64,000 bases of DNA, from positions 7,969,105 through 8,033,104 of the forward strand of contig NZ_ABIZ01000001.1 of NCBI RefSeq assembly GCF_000172155.1. Direction: 5' to 3'. Origin of the DNA: Verrucomicrobium spinosum DSM 4136 = JCM 18804. GTDB taxonomy: Bacteria > Verrucomicrobiota > Verrucomicrobiia > Verrucomicrobiales > Verrucomicrobiaceae. A program made the position numbers and the translations under genes. Below are positions 1 through 7,674 of this stretch, piece by piece. The stretch's first letter is position 1. Each line of letters opens with the position of its first letter. The notes beneath the pieces are model-generated. The model did no database searches, had not been told where the DNA came from, and saw only the letters and a list, made by a program, of their open reading frames with translations.

Positions 1-852
1 CTGGGCCTGGCCGATGTGGCGCTGGGTACGGACACGGCAGGGTCCATCCGTGTGCCCGCCGCCTGTTGCGGCGTGGCGGGGTTGAAGACGACCTTCGGGG
101 CCATTTCCACCAAGGGCGTGTACCCTATTTCCCCCAACTACCTCGACACCGTGGGCCCCATCGCGCGGGATGTCAACGGCCTGGTCACGGGCATGGGATT
201 GCTGGAGGAAGGGTTTGCCTCAAGATACGCGAAGGTCAAAGCTGCAAAACCAACAGCCGCTGTCGTCCGTATCGGACGGTTGAAGGTCCCCGGCACTGAC
301 CCGGCCATTGATCGCGCCATCGACGCCCGTCTGGCCGCCCGCGGCTTTCAGGTGGTGCCCATGGACAAAGACTTCCTCAACCAGTGGCTGAAGGCCCAGG
401 AAAATGGAGGCCTCGTCGCCGCCGCAGCTTCATGGTATAACAACCAGAAGATCGAGAACGATGAGGGCATCGAGAACCGCGCCCGGAAGGCCTTCTTTGT
501 GGGTGACATCATCTTCTCCCGCCGCTATAAGGACGAGGCCAAACGTCAGGCCGCCATCGCCGAGCGCGACCAGTTCGTGGCCCTCCTGAACCAGAAGTTC
601 ACCGAGGTGGATGCCATCGTGCTGCCTGTGATCCGCAAACCACCTCTGAAGCTAAACTGGTTTTTCACCGGCCTCTTCGAAGCCAAGTTCATGAAGATCC
701 AGTGCACCATGGCCCCGAGTTATGCAGGCGTGCCCGCCCTGGCTGTGCCCGTGCCCATGGAAGGCTCCAGCTTCCCGGTGACGAGCATGCAGATTGTTGG
801 GCCGGCACACAGTGAAGCAGCGCTGCTGAACATCGGGCGTCTCATGGAATAG
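1..852 (+). CDS. amidase-signature family hydrolase, C-terminal part (5' end outside window)
   Basis: The reading frame is open from base 1, so the gene starts before the window and only its last 283 codons are seen. The segment ALGTDTAGSIRVPAA near the start is the core of the amidase signature, and its Ser (in AGSIR) is expected to be the nucleophile of the Ser-cisSer-Lys triad. The Lys and cis-Ser lie upstream and cannot be checked. Family members hydrolyse amide bonds of many small molecules, including GatA, allophanate hydrolase and aryl-amidases. Nothing here fixes the substrate, so GatA should not be assumed. The C-terminal stretch with the PAL and VPVPMEG segments is normal for the family. 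Confidence 0.85.
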   Translation: MGLADVALGTDTAGSIRVPAACCGVAGLKTTFGAISTKGVYPISPNYLDTVGPIARDVNGLVTGMGLLEEGFASRYAKVKAAKPTAAVVRIGRLKVPGTDPAIDRAIDARLAARGFQVVPMDKDFLNQWLKAQENGGLVAAAASWYNNQKIENDEGIENRARKAFFVGDIIFSRRYKDEAKRQAAIAERDQFVALLNQKFTEVDAIVLPVIRKPPLKLNWFFTGLFEAKFMKIQCTMAPSYAGVPALAVPVPMEGSSFPVTSMQIVGPAHSEAALLNIGRLME

Positions 853-1434
853 CCCGGAATCGATGGGTTGATCATCCGCAACAACACCATCCGGCACGGG
901 GGCTGGTTCTGCACCGCCCCCTGGTGATGTGGCTCATCCACTGTAAGGATGCGGTGAAGGAGGGCAATACCGCAGAGATAACGGGTGGCATCACTCCAAG
1001 GGTGACGAAGTGACTGGCCGACAACCCCTCAAAGGCGACATGTCACCCCGCCTCCGAACCCCAAGGGTTCGATGAATGCATCCTGAACGTGGCCCCACGC
1101 AAAGTTCCATTCGCGCAGCGCGGATGAGAAAACCCGCCACACGATTCAAGGCAGGCAAAGAAGGGGTGTCTGTTGCGCGAACCTGATCGCGTCGTCCCTC
1201 TGGAGGCTAAATGTGCCCGGATCGAGATTCATAGACCCGGAAGCTCTTGTTACCGCGATGCATTCTTGGGTTTTTCCAAACTAAAGACATTCACTAGCCG
1301 GAGCTAAATCACAGCCCAATTGAGAAAAAAACAAACCGAGGTCGGGTGAATAGCCCACCGGCCTGTCCCGTCTCAGGTGCAGACACTGCGCCGCCGGCTC
1401 CAATCCGCATCCAATTGCGGTCTATGAAACTACC
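853..1434. other. intergenic region, no gene recognised
   Basis: These 582 bases lie between the amidase gene and opgG. No reading frame in either strand gives a recognisable protein, and no strong terminator hairpin or known repeat was seen. The AT-richer part from about 1255 to 1345 is the likeliest place for the opgG promoter, but no convincing -35/-10 pair could be assigned. Confidence 0.5.
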
Positions 1435-2976
1435 ATGAAATTTCTGTCAGACCCCACCCCGGGATTCACGGTTTTTGCCGTGTTCATCGGCCTAATTCCT
1501 GCCCTGTCAGCGCGTGATCCTGAGCCGCCAGACATCCGCAACCTCCTTGACCTTGAGGCGTATGCGTCAGAACTCGCGCAAAAATCGCACGTCACTCCCA
1601 CCCCGGATCTGGATCCATTTTTCTCGAATCTCAACTACGACGACCACCGTCGCATCCAGTTCCGCAAGGACCGTTCGCACTATGCAAATGCAGGGCCGAT
1701 GGCAGTCGAGTTCTTCCATCCCGGCTGGATGTTCAAGAAGCCGGTGCATTTCTATGAGATCCAAGCCGGTCAGCCGGCCAAGGTGCCCTTCGATCCCAAA
1801 GAGTTTGACTACTTCGGCCTCAAGGTGCCGGAAGGTGTGTCCTATCCCGACGGCTACACCGGCTTCAAGATTGCGGCGGTGGACCGCGCGACGGGCAATA
1901 GACCGGAGTTCCTCGCTTTCAACGGCGCGAGCTACTTCCGCGCCGTGGGCGCAGGGCTGGGGTGGGGGCTCTCTGCCCGCGGCATCGCCATCAACACCGT
2001 GGGTGGTGCCCCCGAGGAGTTCCCAGATTTCACCCATATCTGGTTCTTCAAGCCCAAAGAGGGAGACACAACCTTCCGGTTTCTCGCCCTGCTCAACGGC
2101 CCCAGCATCACCGGGGCCTATGAATTTGAGGTGCAATACGCCGCCACGACGACCACCTCAGTGACGGCCTCGCTCTTTCTCCGCAAACCGGTGGCGCTGC
2201 TCGGTGTGGCCCCGTTTTCCAGCATGTTCTGGTTCGGGGAAAACACCCAGCCGAAACCGGAGGACTTCCGGCGGGAGGTGCACGACTCCGACGGACTCCT
2301 CTTTGAGCAGGAGGGGCAGCCCGTGGTGTGGCGACCGCTGGACAATGGCAAGCAGATGCGTCACAGCGTATTTGGCATCGATCAGCTCAAGGGCTTTGGC
2401 CTCCAGAAGCGGGACCGCGATTTCCGCAACTTCGAGGACCTGGAAGCCCGCTATCATGAGCGCACCGCCGTGTGGGTGGAGCCGCGTGAGGGATTTGGAC
2501 GCGGCCGTCTGCACCTCATCGAGCTGAGCACCGGTGAGGAGACATGGGACAACGTTGTCACGTTTTGGGAGCCGGAGACTCTGCCCACCGCCACACAGCC
2601 GATGCGTATTTCCTACAACCTGCAATGGCAGGATGGGCACACCCATCCGCTGGCCCGGGTGATCGCCACCCGTTGGGGGGCGGCACCGCGCGCTCTTGAT
2701 CTTCCGAATGTCTGCACGTTTGTGGTGGATTTTGCCAAGGGCTCCATCGGCGCGACGAAGGCCGGCGAGTGGGTTCCCCAATGTGGAGTGAACGTACGCG
2801 GCGGCGCTGCAAAACTGGTGGGCAGCAAGGTGCAGTCAAACCCTGAAACCAACGGCTGGCGCGTGAGCCTGAACGTGGAGATCCCGCCAGGCACCGATCT
2901 GGTGGAATTGACCTGTGACCTTCTGGATGAGGGCCGCCCCGTGTCGGAGAGGTGGGACTATCAGTGGCGGCGGTAG
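1435..2976 (+). CDS. opgG: periplasmic glucan biosynthesis protein, OpgG/OpgD (MdoG) family
   Basis: The 513-aa product has a hydrophobic N-terminal export segment (FTVFAVFIGLIPALSA), then the two-domain OpgG body. Family hallmarks include FRKDRSHYA, VEFFHPGWMF, SYFRAVGAG, YGLSARG-like GLSARGIAINT, FWFGENT, EVHDSDGL and NVVTFWEPE. Length matches the family (about 500 aa). OpgG acts in the periplasm on beta-glucan backbones during synthesis of osmoregulated periplasmic glucans, together with the membrane glucosyltransferase OpgH. No opgH is adjacent in this window. The ATG at 1435 is chosen because it puts the signal segment at the N-terminus. No twin-arginine motif is seen, so OpgD is less likely than OpgG. 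The stop codon lies at the edge of a REP-like repeat. Confidence 0.9.
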   Translation: MKFLSDPTPGFTVFAVFIGLIPALSARDPEPPDIRNLLDLEAYASELAQKSHVTPTPDLDPFFSNLNYDDHRRIQFRKDRSHYANAGPMAVEFFHPGWMFKKPVHFYEIQAGQPAKVPFDPKEFDYFGLKVPEGVSYPDGYTGFKIAAVDRATGNRPEFLAFNGASYFRAVGAGLGWGLSARGIAINTVGGAPEEFPDFTHIWFFKPKEGDTTFRFLALLNGPSITGAYEFEVQYAATTTTSVTASLFLRKPVALLGVAPFSSMFWFGENTQPKPEDFRREVHDSDGLLFEQEGQPVVWRPLDNGKQMRHSVFGIDQLKGFGLQKRDRDFRNFEDLEARYHERTAVWVEPREGFGRGRLHLIELSTGEETWDNVVTFWEPETLPTATQPMRISYNLQWQDGHTHPLARVIATRWGAAPRALDLPNVCTFVVDFAKGSIGATKAGEWVPQCGVNVRGGAAKLVGSKVQSNPETNGWRVSLNVEIPPGTDLVELTCDLLDEGRPVSERWDYQWRR

Positions 2977-2984
2977 ATGGCGCT

Positions 2985-3256
2985 CCCCTACCCGCTGCCG
3001 CCCTGCGCCAGACCTCAGTCGTAGCTGCGTTTGTCAAAACGGGTCGGGCCACATGCCACCCACCACGCCCACCTGACCTCACATGGCCGCTCGACCCCTC
3101 CGCACTTTCACAAGTGCAGCTACGAACTGCCCGCTGGCGCCCTGCGCCAGACCTCAGTCGTAGCTGCGTTTGTCAAAACGCGGTCAGGCCACATGCCACC
3201 CACCACGCCCACCTCACCCCACACGGTCATTCACCTCACCCCACACGGTCATTCAC
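2985..3256. repeat. two-and-a-half copies of a two-hairpin REP-like unit (inverted relative to the 59-60 kb array)
   Basis: The segment GCGTTTGTCAAAACG(C), a short hairpin with a 4-nt loop, occurs at about 3026-3041 and again at about 3165-3180. It is preceded by the same CCAGACCTCAGTCGTAGCT and followed by the same CAGGCCACATGCCACCCACC-type sequence. A second hairpin, GCACTTTCACAAGTGC, lies at about 3102-3117. The same two hairpins in the same order appear, reverse complemented, in each unit of the array at 59031-60200. Two copies of TCACCCCACACGGTCATTCA at about 3213-3256 form a short direct repeat at the end. Function is unknown; the form is that of REP/BIME elements. Confidence 0.8.
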
Positions 3257-3257
3257 C

Positions 3258-3920
3258 TCACGCCGGCCGGTTGAGCCGGCTGTCCAGATTAAAGATTTGT
3301 CCGGAGGTGTGCAGCAGGAACCGGTCGAGGTGGGCGATGAAACAACTCACTTCCTTCGTGGTGTTGAACCTGCCCAAGGTGTGCGCCGCCAGGAAGCTCC
3401 TCTTCAAGTCCTCCCCAAGACCGGCTGTCATCCGGGTTTCCATGAACCCGGGGAGCACACAATTCACCCGAATGTTCCTCGCGCCATACTCGGCGGCAAG
3501 GCTCTGCGTCAATCCCATCAACCCCGCCTTGGCCGCCGCATAGTTGGCCTGGCCGACCGGCCCCCGCCATCCGGAGAAAGAGCCGATAAAGACGATATGG
3601 CCCCGGCGCTGGCCGCTCATGCGGTTCAATGCCGCGCGCGCTGCCCGGAAGGCACCGCTGAGGCAGGTGTCGAGAACATGATCAAAATCCATCTCCTCCA
3701 TCTTCAGCATGCTCGCATCGCGACAGACCCCTGCATTGCAGACGAGGAGATCCAGCGCCTCCAGCCCGCTGACAAATGCTTCCACCGAGGTCGAGGACGT
3801 CACATCCATCTCCGTCCGTCCCGGGGCATGCACGGCGTATCCCTGCCCGGTCAGTTCAACATGAAGGGCTTGAGCGAGATCGCCCAAGCCCCCTGTAATC
3901 AGTGCCACTGGTGCATGCAT
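3258..3920 (-). CDS. short-chain dehydrogenase/reductase, FabG-like
   Basis: The product of about 220 aa has the SDR layout: N-terminal TGGLGDLA in place of the usual TGxxxGxG, so the third glycine is replaced, then the NAG motif (LLVCNAGV), catalytic Ser in FIGSFSG, and Tyr127/Lys131 in NYAAAKAG, followed by a PG motif (LPGFMET). This resembles 3-oxoacyl-ACP reductase and other NAD(P)H-dependent reductases. The altered glycine motif may change cofactor binding. A GTG two codons upstream is possible, but the ATG at 3920 is preferred. It lies 32 bp downstream of the TPR/STN gene on the same strand and may be co-transcribed. It is not in a fatty-acid cluster, so the substrate is unknown. Confidence 0.85.
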   Translation of the reverse strand: MHAPVALITGGLGDLAQALHVELTGQGYAVHAPGRTEMDVTSSTSVEAFVSGLEALDLLVCNAGVCRDASMLKMEEMDFDHVLDTCLSGAFRAARAALNRMSGQRRGHIVFIGSFSGWRGPVGQANYAAAKAGLMGLTQSLAAEYGARNIRVNCVLPGFMETRMTAGLGEDLKRSFLAAHTLGRFNTTKEVSCFIAHLDRFLLHTSGQIFNLDSRLNRPA

Positions 3921-3952
3921 GCCCACCCACTACCATCAACAGGAAGCGCTGG

Positions 3953-4483
3953 CTAGCCCGCCGGACTGGTGAAGAGGACGGCAGCGGTGTCGTAGCTGAT
4001 GCGCACGCCCGCCACCTGAGCGAGGTAGTTGAGCACCTCGCTCAACGGCATGTTGCTCAGATTCAGGCTCACCGTCTTCTTGCCAATCTCAGGAGTCTTC
4101 AGGATGATGTTGGGGATCACCTTGTCCTGAGTGACGGCTTTGACCTTCATGCGCACCGCGAGAATGGCCTCGCTCAACTCCACATCGGCAAATTCAATTT
4201 TGTCGATGATGATCTTTTCGTAGCTTTTGCGGAGCATCACGTTGTCCTTGCCCAGTTTCTCCTCGATCTGGGCCATCATGGCGCGGGACTGCGTGTGATT
4301 GGGGTTCACTGCCAGCACTTTGGCCAGTTTTTCCCGTGCAATATCAAACTGCCCAGCATAGAAGGCGGCGCGGCCATCCTGGTAGAGCACGTGGAGGGGT
4401 TCATCCGCCGCGCGGGCGATAGACTGGCCAAGCCAGACAGTGGTGGCCACCAGAAGGGCAGCGAGCAGGGCGTTCGTTTTCAT
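3953..4483 (-). CDS. secreted TPR protein with secretin/STN-like C-terminal segment
   Basis: The 176-aa product starts with a clear signal peptide (MKTNALLAALLVATTVWLG..ARA). It continues with a TPR-like pair of helices (YQDGRAAFYAGQFDIAREKL, then AVNPNHTQSRAMMAQ), a linker, and a C-terminal segment VSLNLSNMPLSEVLNYLAQ. That last segment has the beta-alpha pattern of the N-terminal STN/secretin domains in GspD- and PilQ-like proteins (LxxxPLxEVLxxLA). It probably works in the periplasm as an assembly or binding partner, and no secretin gene is nearby. The start at 4483 is chosen because a longer reading to 4543 would hide the signal peptide. Assignment is by pattern only. Confidence 0.65.
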   Translation of the reverse strand: MKTNALLAALLVATTVWLGQSIARAADEPLHVLYQDGRAAFYAGQFDIAREKLAKVLAVNPNHTQSRAMMAQIEEKLGKDNVMLRKSYEKIIIDKIEFADVELSEAILAVRMKVKAVTQDKVIPNIILKTPEIGKKTVSLNLSNMPLSEVLNYLAQVAGVRISYDTAAVLFTSPAG

Positions 4484-4642
4484 AATTGAAAAGGGGGAAC
4501 AACCTTCATTGTGCCCGCAATTTTCAAAAAAGGTCAAGAGCATTCCCTTGGGATGGACAACCTCAGCAGCAGATAGGCGCGTTCAAACAAGGCATCTACG
4601 CAACCTTTGGTTTTTTTTTCGAGCGGTGCGAAGTGGAAAATT

Positions 4643-4838
4643 GAGGGCCGGAGGCCCGGGATCTTGCCAGCCTCGGGCAACATGATCGCCGAAGAGATGT
4701 TGAGTCTGCAGGCCCGACGCCATCAAATCTGCCCACGACAATCTTCCCTGAATGAGTCGCGCCTGTAGCCCTATGTCTATTGTTTATCAACAACCTTGGG
4801 CGTTGCCCAAACTGACATCTGGCCGGCCTTTCGGCCCT
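4643..4838. repeat. nested palindromic element, copy A
   Basis: From outside inwards the pairs are GAGGGCCGGAGGCCCGG with GGCCGGCCTTTCGGCCC, CCAGCCTCGGGCAAC with CCTTGGGCGTTGCCC, and TCTGCAGGCCCGACG with CGCGCCTGTAGCCC. They enclose a core at about 4721-4760 that contains CATCAAATCTGCC and CCCTGAATGA. The same order of arms and core recurs at 41305-41519 (copy B), so this is one mobile or structured unit and not chance hairpins. The rest of the gap 4484-4868 shows nothing else except a T-run near 4610. Confidence 0.75.
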
Positions 4839-4868
4839 TCTGAGGCTCTGAATTTCCGCCCTCCCCCT

Positions 4869-5186
4869 TCAGGAATACTTCACGTCTTTGCGGGGCTCCA
4901 TCTCAAACACCATCACCTGCTGGGTCTCCACCGAGCGGTGCACCACTTCGAGGAGGAACTTGTAATAGTGCGGGTCGTCCTGAAGGATGGCCAGCTTGTC
5001 CAGGCTTTCGGCCTCAATGCTGACGAACCAGTGCCAGGGGTCGGAGATCTTGATGCGCTTGCCGACATTCAGGTGCAGCACTTCCCGGATCTTGAGCAGG
5101 ATGGCCCGGGTGGTCCACATCATTTCCTCCAACCGGTCCGCCGTGACGTCCGGTTTCAGAGTGAAGAGGGAGACCTGGCAAATCAT
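4869..5186 (-). CDS. Dabb (stress-responsive alpha/beta barrel) domain protein
   Basis: The 105-aa product beginning MICQVSLFTLKPDVT has the size and start of the dimeric ferredoxin-like Dabb fold (hydrophobic strand, LKPDV turn, helix with EEMMWTTRAIL). It ends with a strand carrying VVHRSVETQQVMVFEME. Dabb proteins are small soluble dimers with varied, mostly unknown roles. A start further upstream at 5237 would add a poorly conserved tail, so the ATG at 5186 is chosen. It lies 81 bp downstream of nuoA on the same strand, which may be chance. Confidence 0.75.
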   Translation of the reverse strand: MICQVSLFTLKPDVTADRLEEMMWTTRAILLKIREVLHLNVGKRIKISDPWHWFVSIEAESLDKLAILQDDPHYYKFLLEVVHRSVETQQVMVFEMEPRKDVKYS

Positions 5187-5267
5187 AACTCCACCATTCG
5201 CGCTTGGTCCGTCACGCGGTGCTCGCACCGCACTCACGTGGAGGTCTTATCGCCCCTCCCAACGAGA

Positions 5268-5642
5268 CTAGGAACTCCAGTCGAGAGCCTTCTTGCGCCA
5301 GGCGTACAGGAACGCCACCAGCAAGATGCCCACGAATGACAGCATCCACCAGAAGATGGCCGCGCCGAAGACGGCGACGTAGTCTTTGAAAATGACCGCC
5401 CAAGGGTACATGAAGACCACCTCAATGTCGAAAAGCACAAAGAGCATGGCCACGATGTAGAATTTCACACTGAACCGGGGCTGAGCCTCGCCCAGAGGGA
5501 GCATGCCGCACTCATAGGCGGAATCCTTCATCTTGTTCCGCTTGGCTGACTTCCCTGCAAGCACGCTGGCCAGAAGCGTCACCCCGGCAAAGCCGGCGGC
5601 CATGAGCATTTGCATCAGCACAGGGAGATAGTTCTCAAGCAT
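5268..5642 (-). CDS. nuoA: NADH-quinone oxidoreductase subunit A
   Basis: The 124-aa product has three predicted membrane helices and the subunit A signature: YECGMLP in the first loop and FSVKFYIVAMLFVLFDIE leading into helix 2. It belongs to the membrane arm of respiratory complex I, next to NuoH and NuoJ, and helps transfer energy from quinone reduction. In most genomes it heads a nuoA-N operon. Here the next gene downstream is the Dabb gene and no other nuo subunit is present in the window, so either the operon is split or this is a detached copy. Confidence 0.95.
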   Translation of the reverse strand: MLENYLPVLMQMLMAAGFAGVTLLASVLAGKSAKRNKMKDSAYECGMLPLGEAQPRFSVKFYIVAMLFVLFDIEVVFMYPWAVIFKDYVAVFGAAIFWWMLSFVGILLVAFLYAWRKKALDWSS

Positions 5643-5727
5643 GACAGGAGGGGAAGGAAGACCGCAACAAAGGGCTAAAAACGGTGCTGTAGGGTAGCGC
5701 GGAGGACCGGAACGTCAAGGAGGCATC

Positions 5728-5756
5728 AAAAAAGCCGCCCTGGAAAAGGGCGGCTT
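5728..5756 (-). terminator. intrinsic terminator downstream of the poly-Ala gene
   Basis: AAGCCGCCCT (5732-5741) pairs with AGGGCGGCTT (5747-5756) around a 5-nt loop. On the minus strand the stem is followed by six T residues. It lies 49 bp after the stop of the gene at 5805-6137. Confidence 0.85.
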
Positions 5757-5804
5757 GGTTTTTGAAAGTTGGATTTGTGGGAACAGCGCGGACTGGTGCC
5801 GCTA

Positions 5805-6137
5805 TTAGCGGGCGGCAGCGGCAGCGGCAGCTGCGGCTTCTGCGCGGGCCAGCGTATGAGCGCTGGATGCCATTTCAATACCTTTAAGCCCACGATAGCT
5901 CTTCAGTTTCTTCTCCACGAGGCCACGGCCCACAAGGTTCTGAAGCTTTTCATAAGAACGGAGCCGTAGCATTTCTTCGCCCCCGCTAACTGCGTTTTTT
6001 AGCTTTAGGTTCTCGTACACGAGCCCGAACAGAATGTTGAACTCATAAGTCTTGCCATCCGAGAGAACATTGACCAACTCATCAGTGACATGGTCAGGAA
6101 CCCGACGTGAAAAACGTGTTTTTCTTACGGTAGCCAT
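5805..6137 (-). CDS. small basic protein of unknown function with poly-alanine tail
   Basis: The product of about 110 aa, starting MATVRKTRFSRRVPDHV, is basic and has a central region that could form a winged-helix-like fold (LRLRSYEKLQNLVGRGLVEKKL, with a short basic hairpin after it). The C-terminus is a run of alanines encoded by a GCG/GCA/GCC repeat (about 5812-5837). No family was recognised. A DNA-binding role is only suggested by charge and shape. A start at 6155 is possible but adds only six residues. It has its own terminator. Confidence 0.6.
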   Translation of the reverse strand: MATVRKTRFSRRVPDHVTDELVNVLSDGKTYEFNILFGLVYENLKLKNAVSGGEEMLRLRSYEKLQNLVGRGLVEKKLKSYRGLKGIEMASSAHTLARAEAAAAAAAAAR

Positions 6138-6268
6138 AGACCCGGAGTATAGCACCGCGCAAGCACGTTGGCGAGTTTTTGTTTGATTTCACAGGAAAAA
6201 TCCACGAATTCCAGCCCAAAGTTGCCTTTGAGGATAGAATTTTCCTGCTCCTCCGTATCCGCCGAATC

Positions 6269-6961
6269 TCAGCGGCTCGTGAAATTCCCCACCACCGTCA
6301 TCTCAGCACTCTCGGCCTTGAGGGAAAAGATTTCCTCACTGGCAGGGAAAGCAGAGGAGTCGAATCGATCTTGAAGATCGTCTGCGAATTCCTGAATAGC
6401 CTCCGCTCCGGCTGGGAAAACATAGAGGGAATTGCGGTCCGGCGTCACGACCCAGACCTCTTTGCCAAAGACTTTCTCAAAGATCTTTCCCAGAGAAGGG
6501 GCCGTCAGCAAGCAGGGGAAGAGGTGGTCTTCCCCCCGGTACACGGCGTAGATGACCTTTCCGGCTTCGTTTTTGATCAGTTCCGGCTGAAGACTCGCCA
6601 GCCGGCGGTCGGCAGCCTCGGCCGCTTTCCGTTGAAAGCTATCGGCGCTGATGCCCAGCTTGTTGAATTCTGACTCCGTGTAGGGCACGAGTCGCGAGGT
6701 TGAGGGATCCAGCTTCACTGGGGTGAACACCGTCAGCCGGGCCTTCGCCAGAGTCAGTGAGATGGAGGAGCGGACCACCTTGGGCTCTGGCAGCAGGAGG
6801 TAGTTCTCCACCCGGATCGGCACGGCCTTGGGGGTGGCCCCGGCAGGAGACTGGGCCAGCACGGAGGAGAACGGGGCCACGAGGACGGCGCAGGTGGCTG
6901 CCGTGCCGAGGAGAGGGAGAAGGAAGCGTCTCACGCCGCCACGTTCCCTGAGGTGGGCCAT
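6269..6961 (-). CDS. secreted protein of unknown function
   Basis: The 230-aa product has a basic N-terminus (RERGGVRR) followed by a hydrophobic stretch and an ALA-type cleavage region (SSVLAQSP), which suggests export. The mature part holds two alpha/beta segments (AAEAADRRLASLQPEL and LGKIFEKVFGKEVWVVTPDR). No family was recognised, and no metal or catalytic motif stands out. It is divergent from ruvA, with 82 bp between the start codons. Confidence 0.6.
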   Translation of the reverse strand: MAHLRERGGVRRFLLPLLGTAATCAVLVAPFSSVLAQSPAGATPKAVPIRVENYLLLPEPKVVRSSISLTLAKARLTVFTPVKLDPSTSRLVPYTESEFNKLGISADSFQRKAAEAADRRLASLQPELIKNEAGKVIYAVYRGEDHLFPCLLTAPSLGKIFEKVFGKEVWVVTPDRNSLYVFPAGAEAIQEFADDLQDRFDSSAFPASEEIFSLKAESAEMTVVGNFTSR

Positions 6962-7043
6962 TCTTCAACTGGCAAATGCCGGGGCCAGGCACGACGTCAC
7001 GCTTTCCTGTTGCGCGAGTGCGTCGTCAGACGGATGTGGCCCC

Positions 7044-7655
7044 ATGATCGCCTACCTCCGCGGCCACTTGGTCGAAGCCCTGCCCAACCAGCTCACGGTG
7101 GACGTCAACGGCGTAGGCTATCTCTGTCTGGTGCCCCTCTCCACCTACGACCGGCTGGCGGGTACGCAGGGGGAGGTGAGGCTGCTGACGCACCTCAACA
7201 TCACCGAGCGCGATCACACGCTGTTTGGCTTCGCCACCGCTGAGGAGCGGGACCTCTTCCGCCTCCTGATCAATCGCGTGAGCGGCATTGGCCCCAAGAT
7301 GGCGCTGGCGGTGCTCAGCGGCATGGCCGTGGGCGACTTTAAAGACAACGTCATCCGCAACGACGTGACCGCGCTCTCCCGCATCAGCGGAGTGGGCAAG
7401 AAAACGGCGGAAAGGATCGTGCTGGAACTGAAGGACAAGGTGGGCATCGTGGATACCTGGCAGGCCGCCCGGAGCACGGGCAACAGTCTGGTGCCAGACC
7501 CCACCCAGGCTGCGCAGACGGATGCGGTGCTCGCGCTCATCGCCCTCGGCTTCAAGCAGACCGAAGCGCAGAAGACGGTGCAGGATCTCGTGAAGAAGGC
7601 AGGTGGCGTGGTCAGCGCGGACAAGCTCATCCGCGATGCTTTGAGGAACCTCTGA
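7044..7655 (+). CDS. ruvA: Holliday junction branch migration protein RuvA
   Basis: The 203-aa product begins MIAYLRGHLVEA, as RuvA normally does. It has the N-terminal OB-fold domain (VDVNGVGYLCLVP), the tandem helix-hairpin-helix domain (ISGIGPKMALAVLSG-like at GIGPKMAL, and ISGVGKKTAERIVLELKDK) and the flexible C-terminal domain III (DAVLALIALGFKQTEAQ). RuvA forms tetramers that bind four-way DNA junctions and load the RuvB motor. The ATG at 7044 is chosen because everything upstream in frame is non-homologous and overlaps the opposite gene. No ruvB, ruvC or LexA box is adjacent. Confidence 0.97.
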   Translation: MIAYLRGHLVEALPNQLTVDVNGVGYLCLVPLSTYDRLAGTQGEVRLLTHLNITERDHTLFGFATAEERDLFRLLINRVSGIGPKMALAVLSGMAVGDFKDNVIRNDVTALSRISGVGKKTAERIVLELKDKVGIVDTWQAARSTGNSLVPDPTQAAQTDAVLALIALGFKQTEAQKTVQDLVKKAGGVVSADKLIRDALRNL

Positions 7656-7674
7656 CAGTCGGCCTCCTGGCGCC

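Noticed and set aside
2952-3956. A 334-codon frame across the REP-like repeats and opposite the SDR gene
   Set aside because: Its first part translates the repeat units and the rest is antisense to a clear reductase.
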